In this document: positions 16,732 to 24,824 of the stretch, piece after piece
Layout: each line of letters starts with the position of its first letter
How positions within the stretch are numbered: position 1 is the first letter of the stretch
NCBI RefSeq assembly: GCF_039645565.1
Contig: NZ_CP147914.1
Span: 1,485,573 to 1,549,572, forward strand
Direction: 5' to 3'
From: Sulfurimonas sp. HSL1-2
GTDB taxonomy: Bacteria > Campylobacterota > Campylobacteria > Campylobacterales > Sulfurimonadaceae
DNA: 64,000 bases
Translations under genes and position numbers: made by a program
The notes under the pieces: model-generated
Seen by the model: only the letters and a program-made list of their open reading frames with translations
What the model was told of the DNA's origin: nothing
Database searches by the model: none

Positions 16732-16976
16732 TCCTTCAGGCGCTTCTCCTGCAGCTCGCGCTTAAACTTCTCCTGCGCCTCTTTGGCCCGCTGGCGCTCC
16801 GCGTCACGCTGCCGCAGCCGCTCTTTGAAAACCGCCTCCTGCTTCTTCTGCTCGGCGGTCAGCTCCTTTTCCGGGGCGGGTTCGTCCTCTTCGTAGGGGA
16901 CGATGACGCCGACACTGATGGCAAAGGCCAGGCTGCCGTAGAGCAGGAAAACCGCTGCAAATACGCTCTTTTTCAT
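16728..16976 (-). CDS. Small exported coiled-coil protein
   Basis: 82 aa, not recognised. Signal peptide KKSVFAAVFLLYGSLAFA, then a short acidic segment and a charged helix rich in Glu, Lys, Arg and Gln (about 35-82) likely to form a coiled coil. ATG 16976 follows AAAAAGGATCAGCGT. It converges with the acetyltransferase gene, with overlapping ends. Probably periplasmic or membrane-attached. Confidence 0.65.
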   Translation of the reverse strand: MKKSVFAAVFLLYGSLAFAISVGVIVPYEEDEPAPEKELTAEQKKQEAVFKERLRQRDAERQRAKEAQEKFKRELQEKRLKD

Positions 16977-17021
16977 ACGCTGATCCTTTTTACCGTATGC
17001 GTCCACACATATCATAGTATC

Positions 17022-17230
17022 AGCTTCGACACGTCGAAGCGCATAAAATCAATTCAAGAAGTGGCATGAGTATTTTTCTCTATCTTTTCTTTTTCATAAG
17101 AAAAGAAACAAAAGAAAATCGTCGTTGCGCGAATCGCAAGCCCTTCTCGGCTTTATGCCTTCAGGGCGGCTTTCAAGGCACGCTTAACGACAGGTTATCT
17201 ATCAATTTATGCGCTTCGGGAACCGAAGCT
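17022..17230. repeat. Palindromic repeat copy H (left arm deleted)
   Basis: Left palindrome AGCTTCGACACGTCGAAGC (17022-17040), remnant GAAGTGGC, then the A/T hairpin, right arm and right palindrome to 17230. Same deletion type as copy F. Confidence 0.85.
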
Positions 17231-17244
17231 AACAAAAACAAGAG

Positions 17245-17435
17245 AGCTTCGACACGTCGAAGCGCATTCAATCAAATTGGGAATTGGCCTTGAGCGCTCT
17301 TTGTAAGCCATCCCGGAGGCATAAAGCCGGGAGGGATGAGCGATTCGCGAAAGGCCGCTTTTTGCGCTACTTTTTCTAAAAAAGTGGCAAAGAGATTACT
17401 ATTCAGTCTTCAATTTGACTGATGAAGGCACAGCT
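17245..17435. repeat. Palindromic repeat copy I (right arm deleted)
   Basis: Starts 14 nt after copy H with AGCTTCGACACGTCGAAGC, keeps the left arm and the CTACTTTTT/AAAAAAGTGG hairpin, and loses recognisable sequence near 17400-17435 where the MATE gene ends. Same type as copy G. H and I fill the 16977-17434 gap. Confidence 0.8.
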
Positions 17436-18793
17436 TATATCTTCGTCTTCAACCACTTGCGCCGGGCGAAGATCTTCCAGAAGATGATCCCCTTGATGAA
17501 GGTCTCCACCGTCATGATGATGTAGACGGCGATGATGCCGAAGCCCATTTTCATGGCGATGTAGGAGGGGATGACGCGTAGCAGCCAGAGCGCGGCGATG
17601 TTGATTTTCAGCGGCGTGCGGGTATCCCCCGCGCCGCGCAGGACGTTGCTGAGCACGAAGAGCACGGCCAGCGGCACCTGGGAGAGGCCGACGAGCCGCA
17701 GGTAGAGCGACGCCTGTTCCACCGTCGCGGGGTCGTGGGTGAAAAGGCGCACAAAGAGCTCCGGCCAGATGACCATGACAAGCCCGAGCAGCCCCATGAA
17801 TGCCGCGGCGACTTTGAGGCTGTAAAGCCCTCCCTCGTAGGCCTCCTCGGGGCGCTTCGCCCCCAGCTGCTGCCCGACGATGGCCATCGCCGCGACGGCG
17901 AAGCCGAAGCCCGGCATGAAGGCGAGCCCCTCCACGCGCAGCCCCACCTGGTACCCCGCCAGGGCGGCCGTCCCGTAGGAGGCGATGACCCAGATGAAGA
18001 GCAGGAAGGAGCTGACGGTGATGAGGCGCTCCAGCGCCGCGTGGCTGCCGACTTTGACGGCGCGCTTCAGGTCCGGCAGGTTCCACAGCGGCAGGAAATG
18101 CAGCCGCGCGTCGTGCCGCCGCAGCAACAGCAGGTAGAGCACGATGTTGAGGCCGTAAGCCGCCACCGTCGCGTAGGCCGCCCCGGCGACGCCCATCGCC
18201 GGCAGACCCCAGTGGCCGAAGATGAGCAGGTAGTCCAGCAGGGCATTGACCCCGGCGGAAGCGAGCTTGATGTACAGCGAGCTCTTCGTATCGCCCGCCG
18301 CGCTGAGCTGGTTGTAAAAGAGCGCGTCGAGGAAGATAAGGGGGAAGCCTATAGAGAGTGCGCCGAAATAGACGCCGCCGTAGTGCACGACGTCCTCGCC
18401 CGTGCCCAGCAGGCGGTAGAACTCGTCAGCAAAGAAGGTACCCGCTACGGCGAACGGAAGCGAGAGCAGCAGGGAGAAAATGCCCAGGGTAAAGAGCAGC
18501 GCGTAGGCCCTTTTGCGCCGCCGTGCACCGATGAGGCGCGCCGTCACGGCGTTGCCCCCCACGACGTAGAGGGTGATGACGACGTTGACGACCATGATGA
18601 ACTGCATGCTCGTCCCGACCGCCGCCAGGGCGGAGACGCTCAGCAGCCCTACCATCAGCATGTCGACGAGGATCTGCAGGACGTCGAGGAGGTGTTTGAA
18701 AGCCGCAGGCAGCGCCAGCCGCAGCACCTCGCGCAGGCGCGCGTTGGGCCGCAGAGACGTCAGCACGGAGCGGGACGGTTGGTTCATTTGCAT
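17435..18793 (-). CDS. MATE-family efflux transporter
   Basis: 452 aa, about twelve membrane segments, the usual MATE length. Visible family features include LALPAAFKHLLDVLQILVDMLMVG near the N-terminus, AAGDTKSSLYIKLASAGVNALLDYLLIFG in the first half and RGAGDTRTPLKINIAALWLLRVIPSY in the second. MATE proteins export cationic drugs or metabolites in exchange for Na+ or H+. ATG 18793 follows AGGAAGCA; the longer frame from 18907 has a polar, non-membrane extension and overlaps the upstream gene. Substrate unknown. Confidence 0.9.
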   Translation of the reverse strand: MQMNQPSRSVLTSLRPNARLREVLRLALPAAFKHLLDVLQILVDMLMVGLLSVSALAAVGTSMQFIMVVNVVITLYVVGGNAVTARLIGARRRKRAYALLFTLGIFSLLLSLPFAVAGTFFADEFYRLLGTGEDVVHYGGVYFGALSIGFPLIFLDALFYNQLSAAGDTKSSLYIKLASAGVNALLDYLLIFGHWGLPAMGVAGAAYATVAAYGLNIVLYLLLLRRHDARLHFLPLWNLPDLKRAVKVGSHAALERLITVSSFLLFIWVIASYGTAALAGYQVGLRVEGLAFMPGFGFAVAAMAIVGQQLGAKRPEEAYEGGLYSLKVAAAFMGLLGLVMVIWPELFVRLFTHDPATVEQASLYLRLVGLSQVPLAVLFVLSNVLRGAGDTRTPLKINIAALWLLRVIPSYIAMKMGFGIIAVYIIMTVETFIKGIIFWKIFARRKWLKTKI

Positions 18794-18842
18794 TGCTTCC
18801 TGCCTGCACCCGCCATCGGTGCGGCAATGGTTAAGATGGATG

Positions 18843-19616
18843 TCAGCGCGGCGGAAGGGCCGAGACGTGCAGGACGACGGAGCGTCTGCTGGAGCGTCTG
18901 TTCTCAATAACGCTGCCGCCGTGGGGGAAAAGCGGGTGCCAGATGAGGGCGTCGCCGCTGCGGAAGGCGAACGCCTCCTCTATCAATCCGGCCGCCTCGT
19001 AGTGCCGCTTCAGCGTCTCCTGGTACCGGCGCCATGCGCCTGGATCCTGTGGCGGCATTGTATCGAAACGTTCGTAGAATCGGTGCGGCAGACGGTAGCG
19101 TTCCGCCGCAACCCGGTGGGCGCCTTTGACGCCTGTCAGCGTACCGTTGTCAGGCGTCGTATCTTCCAGGGCGATCCAGATCCTGAAATAGGGCTCCCCG
19201 GGCATCACGTGAAAGACGGGGATGTCCCGGTGCAGCGGCTGCTGGCTCCCCTGCAAAAAGGTGATCGAAGTCCGCAGCGACGGCCCCAAGCCGAACAGCA
19301 GCTCCTGCAATTTTACGATGGTGCGCTCCGCAAAGAGTGCATTGATCTCGGGGATTTCATCGTGCAGCCCGATCAGGCGCGGGTAGGTGCCGTCCTCTTT
19401 CTTGTTCGCCGCCAGGGCTTTGATATTGGCGACCGTCCAGTCGTCCAGCGCGTCGTTGACCTTTTCGACCGTTTCGTCGCCTATTGCACCCCTGTAGAGG
19501 TAGCAGCCGTCCGCGTTGAACTGCTCGACAATCGCCCTCTCCTCCCCGGAGAGACCGAGATATCGGGGATGCCGAGCGTAGTTTTCGTACTCGAACCAAT
19601 GTTTTTCCGCCGTCAT
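18843..19616 (-). CDS. Phytanoyl-CoA dioxygenase (PhyH)-like Fe(II)/2OG oxygenase
   Basis: 257 aa from ATG 19616. The double-stranded beta-helix motifs are visible: HRD in QQPLHRDIPVFH (about 129-131), RIWIALEDTTPDNGTLTGVKGAH, and a distal His in ALIWHPLFPHGG, followed by a basic end. These are the iron ligands and 2-oxoglutarate region of PhyH oxygenases. A GTG start 15 bases upstream with GGGGAG is an equally possible start. It lies 49 nt ahead of the MATE gene, same strand; a hydroxylated small molecule exported by the MATE protein is speculative. Confidence 0.8.
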   Translation of the reverse strand: MTAEKHWFEYENYARHPRYLGLSGEERAIVEQFNADGCYLYRGAIGDETVEKVNDALDDWTVANIKALAANKKEDGTYPRLIGLHDEIPEINALFAERTIVKLQELLFGLGPSLRTSITFLQGSQQPLHRDIPVFHVMPGEPYFRIWIALEDTTPDNGTLTGVKGAHRVAAERYRLPHRFYERFDTMPPQDPGAWRRYQETLKRHYEAAGLIEEAFAFRSGDALIWHPLFPHGGSVIENRRSSRRSVVLHVSALPPR

Positions 19617-19696
19617 CGGCCCCACTTTCACTGCACTGCTCCCCTCTCTGCGCTCTCGCCTTTTAGACGGCAAAGCAATTTCTGTTCGACCCCGCG

Positions 19697-20677
19697 TCAA
19701 AAGAGCGTCGGCTGCCGCAGCTGCCGGTAGAGCTCCAGCACGCCGGGCAGCTTCACCGCCCTAAGCATCCGCCCCGCTTCCCAGTAGGAGGGTTTGAGCA
19801 GTTCGTCGAAGAGCAGCTGCTTCTCCAGCGGGTCGACATAGTCCACCATCTTAACATCTTCAGGCCTGCCGCCCCGCAGGCGGGTCACAAAGAGCTGCCG
19901 CGCGATCCGTTCGCGTTCGCGCTGGGTGTAGACGGCATCGATGACGTCGCGGTAGGTGCTGTAGTCGTTGCCGGGAAGGCGGCTGCGGTTGTTCAGCATG
20001 GAGAAGAAGTGCTTCAGCTCCGGGGCGCGGAGCATGGCAACGAGCGTATCGGGGTGAAGAGGTTCGGGCTCCTTGTAAAGCCCCAGGCCCGCTTCGCCGT
20101 AAAGCAGAATGCCCACATGCTCGAAGCGGTTGCCCAAGGTCTGCAGGTACTTGGTGAGAAACCGCTCATCGAGTGCGACGTAGACGTGGTTGCTGAAACG
20201 GGAGTAGCTGTCAAGCTGACGGTAGAGGCGGTCTAGGTTGTCCTTGTCGCTCTTGATCTCGACGGCGACGAGCGTCTCGTTTTCCGAGAGGGCGTAGAGG
20301 TCCGGGCGGACATTGATGGTCCACTGCGAGAACTCGTGGATGATATGTGTCCCTTCCCCGTAGCGTTCGCGCAGGAAGGTTTCGGCGGCCTCGCGCAGTT
20401 CGGCCTCGTTCGACGCCGGGGCGGGCCGCAGCTTGCGGTACTTGGCGAGGAAGCTCTTGTGGTCACGGTCCCGGCGCTGGCGCGGGGTCATATCCGTATA
20501 AGCCTGCCGCACATAGCCTTCGTCGTCGCCCCCGCTGCAGTAGTCGCACAATTGCTTGCGGCGCCGTTTCAGGCGGCGGGGAATGAAGGGGTTGTCGGGC
20601 TGCTCTTCGAGCAGGGCTTCGTCGGCAGTGACGGCATTGAGAAGGGCGAGGACTTCGCCCGCGTTGATGGCATCCAT
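19697..20677 (-). CDS. PD-(D/E)XK nuclease-like protein (sce7726-like)
   Basis: 326 aa. An N-terminal basic region with a CDYC pair is followed by a nuclease-like core: Glu in AAETFLRERYGEG, RPDLYAL and VAVEIKSDKDNLDRLYRQLDSY, i.e. D...ExK with a following Gln. This matches proteins labelled sce7726, whose members occur near mobile DNA but are uncharacterised. ATG 20677 is chosen because a TATAAT lies only six bases ahead of it, implying a leaderless message; the upstream in-frame GTG at 20728 lies ahead of that promoter element. GC-rich like its neighbours, so no sign of recent transfer. Confidence 0.72.
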   Translation of the reverse strand: MDAINAGEVLALLNAVTADEALLEEQPDNPFIPRRLKRRRKQLCDYCSGGDDEGYVRQAYTDMTPRQRRDRDHKSFLAKYRKLRPAPASNEAELREAAETFLRERYGEGTHIIHEFSQWTINVRPDLYALSENETLVAVEIKSDKDNLDRLYRQLDSYSRFSNHVYVALDERFLTKYLQTLGNRFEHVGILLYGEAGLGLYKEPEPLHPDTLVAMLRAPELKHFFSMLNNRSRLPGNDYSTYRDVIDAVYTQRERERIARQLFVTRLRGGRPEDVKMVDYVDPLEKQLLFDELLKPSYWEAGRMLRAVKLPGVLELYRQLRQPTLF

Positions 20678-20683
20678 GACGCG

Positions 20684-20689
20684 ATTATA
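20684..20689 (-). promoter_or_regulatory. -10 element of the nuclease-like gene
   Basis: TATAAT on the minus strand, six bases ahead of ATG 20677. Transcription would begin at or next to the start codon. A divergent TACAAT (20742-20747) serves the plus-strand gene at 20775. Confidence 0.45.
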
Positions 20690-20774
20690 GCGCGAAGCCG
20701 GAGCGTCAACCGAAAATATGACGTGCACGCGAAGGGGATGCTACAATGCCGTAAACACAAACAGGGAGAGCGGT

Positions 20775-21278
20775 ATGAAAGAGCTGCGCTATCTAGCCCA
20801 CTACCCCGAGACGCTCCAGGCGCAGGTGCGCCGCCTGATCGAAAGCGGGAAACTCGGCGATTTTCTGCTGCAGAAGTACCCCGAGGCGCACACCCTCTCC
20901 ACCGACGGCGCGCTCTACGACTACGCCGACGCTATGCGCAGCGCCCACATGCGCAACTCCCAGCCCCTGCACAAGGTCGTCTACGACACGAAGATCAGGG
21001 TCATCGACGACGCCCTGGGGATGCACACCCGCATCTCGAAGGTGCACGGCGGCCGGGTGCGCTCCCGGCGGGAGATCCGCATCGCTTCCCTCTTCAAGCG
21101 GGTCCCCGAGCCCTTCTTGCAGATGATCGTCGCCCACGAACTTGCCCACCTCAAGGAGCGCGACCACAACAAGGCTTTTTACAACCTCTGCGAGCACATG
21201 GCCCCCGGCTACCACCAGCTGGAGTTCGACCTGCGCCTCTACCTGACCCACCTGGAGCACTCCGGGAAGCTCTACTGA
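20775..21278 (+). CDS. YgjP-like metallopeptidase family protein
   Basis: 167 aa. The zinc motif HELAHLKERDHNKAFY (HExxH with a downstream His) and the following CEHMAPGYHQLEFDLRLYL match the YgjP/DUF45 family. ATG 20775 has AGGGAGAGCGGT; an upstream in-frame start lacks support. No signal peptide. The family is metallopeptidase-like with poorly known substrates. Divergent from the nuclease-like gene with a shared promoter region. Confidence 0.85.
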   Translation: MKELRYLAHYPETLQAQVRRLIESGKLGDFLLQKYPEAHTLSTDGALYDYADAMRSAHMRNSQPLHKVVYDTKIRVIDDALGMHTRISKVHGGRVRSRREIRIASLFKRVPEPFLQMIVAHELAHLKERDHNKAFYNLCEHMAPGYHQLEFDLRLYLTHLEHSGKLY

Positions 21279-21305
21279 CCCTACGACGCATTTTCCCCTG
21301 CACGC

Positions 21306-21311
21306 TATAAT
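21306..21311 (+). promoter_or_regulatory. -10 element of the lipoprotein gene
   Basis: TATAAT 33 bases ahead of the lipoprotein start at 21345; no clear -35. Confidence 0.4.
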
Positions 21312-21344
21312 GGCGCCTTTCCATACCCTTTATAAAGGCACCCT

Positions 21345-22226
21345 ATGAAGATGTTTTTTTCCCGCCTGGCGGCACTCCTTTTGATCGTTGCGGCGTTTAC
21401 CGGCTGTTTCGAGCCCAAGACGCCACAGGAGGCTGCGGCAGCGTTCTGGAAGGCCGTCGAACAGAACGATGCAGGCGATGCGGTCCGCTACTCCACCCTG
21501 GAAGACGAGGCGGCGTTCGACGCCTTCAGACATTCCTGGGAGGGGGCCGAAGCGACGGTCGAACAAATCCTCATCGAAGGGCGCAGAGCGCAGATCGTCT
21601 CGCGCATCAGCGCCCCGGAAGGGCGCGACCTGCCCGACACGGTGACGACCTACCTCGTCCAGCGCGACGAGACGTGGCTCGTCGACTACGAGCGTACGGC
21701 AGAGGGATTGCGCGGCAACGCCCTCTCCGCCCTCTTTTCGGAACTGACCAAGTTCACCCGGGAGCTGGCGGGACAGCTCGGCGCCACCTCCGACGACCTG
21801 CAGCAGCAGCTCGGGACGATGCGGCAGCAAATCGACGCCTACGCCGAGACGCTGAACCGGCAGATGTCGGACGCCATCGAACGCTACGGCAGCGTCCTGC
21901 GCGAACAGATCGACGCACTGGCCGCATCGGCCCGCGACGCACTCGACGAACACGGGGAACAGCTCACACCGCAGGAGCAGCAGACCCTGAACGACGTCGC
22001 CGGGGAGATGGAACACCAAAGCGACACCCTCTCCGAACCCGACGCGGACAACGTGACCGAAGGGACCGAGAAAGCCCTCGAGGCCCAGGGGATGCTGCTG
22101 CAGCTTGATGAAAAGACGCTGGAGCGCTACAAAGCGCAGTGGATCGAGTGGCGCAAACAGTTTGAGAAAGAGGCGAAAGCCTTCTTCGACACCCTCGATG
22201 CCGAACTCCGCAAAGAGAAGGAGTAA
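21345..22226 (+). CDS. Lipoprotein with DUF4878-like domain and helical C-terminus
   Basis: 293 aa. Signal peptide with lipobox FTGC (Cys near 20). Residues about 25-125 form an NTF2-like or DUF4878-like fold (TPQEAAAAFWKAVEQND... ETWLVDYERT). The rest is a long amphipathic helical region rich in Gln, Glu and Asp (DDLQQQLGTMRQQIDAYAE). Likely anchored in the inner or outer membrane and facing the periplasm. No function assigned. Downstream is a divergently styled set of SPOR-like genes. Confidence 0.75.
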   Translation: MKMFFSRLAALLLIVAAFTGCFEPKTPQEAAAAFWKAVEQNDAGDAVRYSTLEDEAAFDAFRHSWEGAEATVEQILIEGRRAQIVSRISAPEGRDLPDTVTTYLVQRDETWLVDYERTAEGLRGNALSALFSELTKFTRELAGQLGATSDDLQQQLGTMRQQIDAYAETLNRQMSDAIERYGSVLREQIDALAASARDALDEHGEQLTPQEQQTLNDVAGEMEHQSDTLSEPDADNVTEGTEKALEAQGMLLQLDEKTLERYKAQWIEWRKQFEKEAKAFFDTLDAELRKEKE

Positions 22227-22337
22227 GGCGCACCCCTCTCTCCCGATCACGCCCCGGTCGTTCTTTCTCTCCCAAAGCTTTTAAATTTTTTTTAAAAACA
22301 TGTTTAATAAAGTTATTAATGTTACAATTATTTTTCC

Positions 22338-22357
22338 CGGCACCAATTCCGGTGCCG
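22338..22357 (+). promoter_or_regulatory. Leader hairpin CGGCACC/GGTGCCG
   Basis: Perfect 7-bp stem with a 6-base loop, 15 bases ahead of the SPOR-like gene at 22373 and between its TACAAT element and ribosome site. A similar hairpin precedes the paralogue at 23564. Confidence 0.5.
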
Positions 22358-22372
22358 CCGAGAAGGAGAACC

Positions 22373-22999
22373 ATGCGACCGATCATCGCGACACTACTAC
22401 TGTTTATTACGGCGGCGTCCCTCGCGGCTGCCACCACCAAGGTCATCGTCGTCGGGGCGTTCCACACCCCCGAACAGGCGCAGCAGCGCGTCGACACCCT
22501 CAAAGGGTATCTGCGCTTTGAACCGGAGAGCTACGCCCTGCAGCGCGCCGGATACTACACCTACGGCGTCCGAAGTGCAGCGCCCTACTACGTCGCGGTA
22601 CTGTACGATTTCCGCAATTTCGACGAAGTGCTGACGGTGCGCAACAGCATCAAGAAGATCTACCCCGACGCCTACCTGAAGAACAACATGGACTTTACGC
22701 GCCCGCTCGGTGCTGCCGTTCAGCGCATGGCAGCCGATGAGAGCGCGGCATTCGCTCCGGCGGCCGTCTCTGCCGAAGGCATGGCGGAAAGCGTCATGAC
22801 GGCGACGGACACGACCGTCATCGCTACGGTGCCGGGTACCGAAGTGACGGCGGTGACAACTCCCGCGACACTCTCATCGGCTTCCCTTCCCCCGGAAACG
22901 ACGGGACCGTCCTTCCTGCCGCTGCTGATCGCCGAACTGCTCGGCGGGGCGGCGTTCATTATGCTCTTTGCAGGAAGACGCCAGCCGGTGCAAGCCTGA
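22373..22999 (+). CDS. Exported SPOR-like protein with C-terminal membrane anchor
   Basis: 208 aa. Signal peptide MRPIIATLLLFITAASLAAA, one SPOR-like unit (VIVVGAFHTPEQAQQRVDTL ... YYVAVLYDF ... VRNSIKKIYPDAYLKN, about 22-105), a Thr/Ala/Pro-rich linker and a C-terminal membrane helix with a basic end. SPOR domains bind denuded peptidoglycan glycan strands at division sites; this unit is diverged, so binding is inference. ATG 22373 follows AAGGAGAACC. It is paralogous to the gene at 23564, which has two such units. Confidence 0.72.
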   Translation: MRPIIATLLLFITAASLAAATTKVIVVGAFHTPEQAQQRVDTLKGYLRFEPESYALQRAGYYTYGVRSAAPYYVAVLYDFRNFDEVLTVRNSIKKIYPDAYLKNNMDFTRPLGAAVQRMAADESAAFAPAAVSAEGMAESVMTATDTTVIATVPGTEVTAVTTPATLSSASLPPETTGPSFLPLLIAELLGGAAFIMLFAGRRQPVQA

Positions 23000-23005
23000 C
23001 CCGAT

Positions 23006-23344
23006 TCAGATCTGCTTCACACTGAGAATCGATCCTGACGGGTCGATCTCTACCGCAAGCTGCACCGTGCAGCACTCTCCCCGGTAATTCTGCGCCGTAA
23101 ACACGGTCACGACACGCACGTTGTTTCCCTCGCCTTCGGTACAGCTGCAGAGGGGCTCGAAACTGTCCGGTACTCTCAGACGTTTACGGATGTAGTTTGT
23201 CACGGCAGTATGGATTCCGCCACCCAGTCCGGTCTGGCGCTGCGCATTTTCAGTGCAGAAGCTGTTTTCGCAGCGTGCCGCCGCAGATGCCTCTGCAGCG
23301 CTGAGGCGCTGCAGGGGTTTCCGGGATGTCGGTATCATGGTCAT
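23006..23344 (-). CDS. Small hypothetical protein, Cys-containing
   Basis: 112 aa, not recognised. It has CENSFC and CSCTEGEGNN segments and a C-terminal beta region (VRVVTVFTAQNYRGECCTVQLAVEI). No signal peptide. ATG 23344 has AGGAAAACACG upstream. It converges with the SPOR-like gene at 22373 (7-nt gap) and diverges from the one at 23564. Coding potential is moderate. Confidence 0.5.
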   Translation of the reverse strand: MTMIPTSRKPLQRLSAAEASAAARCENSFCTENAQRQTGLGGGIHTAVTNYIRKRLRVPDSFEPLCSCTEGEGNNVRVVTVFTAQNYRGECCTVQLAVEIDPSGSILSVKQI

Positions 23345-23527
23345 CGTGTTTTCCTGCGCAGATCATCGTTGGCCGCCACTTTACCCCCTTTGCACTACAG
23401 CAGGGTTACAAAAATGCATTTTTTATTGCTACATCTTCTAAAATGTTAAAAAACGGCAAAACACACCGGTTTTTGCAACAGAAAAAAGTTAGACAAAGTT
23501 CCGAGTGCTAAAATTGTCTTCTTTCAT

Positions 23528-23544
23528 TGGTGCGTTCGGCACCA
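23528..23544 (+). promoter_or_regulatory. Leader hairpin TGGTGC/GCACCA
   Basis: Six-bp stem with GTTCG loop, 19 bases ahead of the start at 23564. Stem sequence is related to that ahead of the paralogue at 22373. Confidence 0.45.
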
Positions 23545-23563
23545 TATTCGTTAAAGGAGTTCC

Positions 23564-24514
23564 ATGCGTCTGGCCACCCTATCGTTCTTTCTGTTTCTGG
23601 TGGTGCTCCCGCTCGCAGCCGCAACGTCAGAAGCCATTATCGCAGGGGCGTTCCAAACGGAACAGGATGCAAAACAGCGCATCGAAGCACTTCAGTGGTA
23701 CCTCCAGCAGGACCCGGAGACCAGTGCCCTCCAGGCCGCAGGCGTCTTTACCTACAGCGTGCGCAGCGCCGTGCCGGACTACCTGGCCGTCCTCCACCAC
23801 TTCCGCACGACCGAGGAGCGCCGCACCGTGCTGCGCACCATCCAGAAACTGCATCCGGATGCGTTCACGACCAACGGCGGGGAGATCATTGCCGGCGTCT
23901 TCAAAAGCAAACGCGAGGCACAGCAGCGCAACGAAGCGCTGCAGTGGTACCTCCAGCACAACCCGGACACCAGCCGTCTTCAGAATGAAAACGGTTTCGC
24001 CTATGCCGTCAGCGGCGGGAGCAAGAACTACCTGGCCGTCCTCGAACAGTTCCGTCACAAGCAGGATATCCAGACGATCCTCGGCAGTATCCGGAAACTG
24101 CACCCCAACGCCTATGTCGAGAACGACCTGAACAGCCTGAAACCCTTTGTCACCCAGCCGCTCGAACCGCAGGCCCACACGACCATCAAAACGCCCGCGC
24201 CGGAGATCGAGGCTGCCGCCCGCGCCGCCGCCGCCCCGGAACCGGAACCGGAAGCTCTCCCAACGGCCCTGCCCGAAAGTACCAAAACCACGGTGATCGA
24301 GAACGACGCCGAAGCGCCCGTGCTGCCGCAGACGCCCGCTGCCAAACATGTCCCGGCGACGCAGGAGTTTGAACGCACGACACCGTTCGAGATCTCGGAT
24401 GCGTCCGAAGTCTCGGACGAGTCCATGCTCTCCTCCGTCATCACCCTCCTGCTCGCCGAACTGCTGCTCGGCGGCGCCGCCCTGATGCTTTTTTTCAGAC
24501 AGCGTCCGAACTAA
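23564..24514 (+). CDS. Exported protein with two SPOR-like units and C-terminal anchor
   Basis: 316 aa. Signal peptide MRLATLSFFLFLVVLPLAAA; SPOR-like unit 1 at about 23-102 and unit 2 at about 106-187. Both carry AGxF..., EALQWYLQ and YLAVL...F...IRKLHP elements and are close copies of one another. A long Pro/Glu/Ala linker and a C-terminal membrane helix (VITLLLAELLLGGAALMLFF) follow. Same architecture as the protein at 22373 but with the domain duplicated. Probably a periplasmic protein held to the inner membrane by its C-terminus. Start has AAAGGAGTTCC. Confidence 0.72.
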   Translation: MRLATLSFFLFLVVLPLAAATSEAIIAGAFQTEQDAKQRIEALQWYLQQDPETSALQAAGVFTYSVRSAVPDYLAVLHHFRTTEERRTVLRTIQKLHPDAFTTNGGEIIAGVFKSKREAQQRNEALQWYLQHNPDTSRLQNENGFAYAVSGGSKNYLAVLEQFRHKQDIQTILGSIRKLHPNAYVENDLNSLKPFVTQPLEPQAHTTIKTPAPEIEAAARAAAAPEPEPEALPTALPESTKTTVIENDAEAPVLPQTPAAKHVPATQEFERTTPFEISDASEVSDESMLSSVITLLLAELLLGGAALMLFFRQRPN

Positions 24515-24584
24515 ACGCCGCCCCCCCTGCCCGAAATGCCGCTGAACCTGCAGCGGTATGAATATAACTTGCACAGGTACAGCA

Positions 24585-24758
24585 ATGGAAACACTCTACT
24601 GCCTTCACTGCGACAAAATCTACCGGGTCCGACCCGAAGACATCCTCCTCGTGCAGCAAAACAGCTCCGCTCTCGAAAAGAAAAGGGAGCAGTACCGTTT
24701 CACCGCGGGCTGCTTTTTCAAAACGCTGACGGCACTCAAACGCGAACGTACCCGCTAA
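24585..24758 (+). CDS. Small CxxC protein
   Basis: 57 aa, METLYCLHCDKIYRVR followed by a helical and basic end. The CLHC pair could be half of a zinc site. No strong ribosome site is visible, and no family is recognised; it may be a real small gene downstream of the SPOR-like protein. Confidence 0.42.
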   Translation: METLYCLHCDKIYRVRPEDILLVQQNSSALEKKREQYRFTAGCFFKTLTALKRERTR

Positions 24759-24824
24759 GCGCATCGTCTCACAATTATTTAACGATTTCCCGTTATACTG
24801 AAGCTATCAATTAAGGAGGATACG

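Noticed and set aside
18793-18907. N-terminal extension of the MATE transporter
   Set aside because: Polar Cys/Arg-rich extension has no homology with MATE proteins and overlaps the upstream gene; ATG 18793 has a ribosome site.
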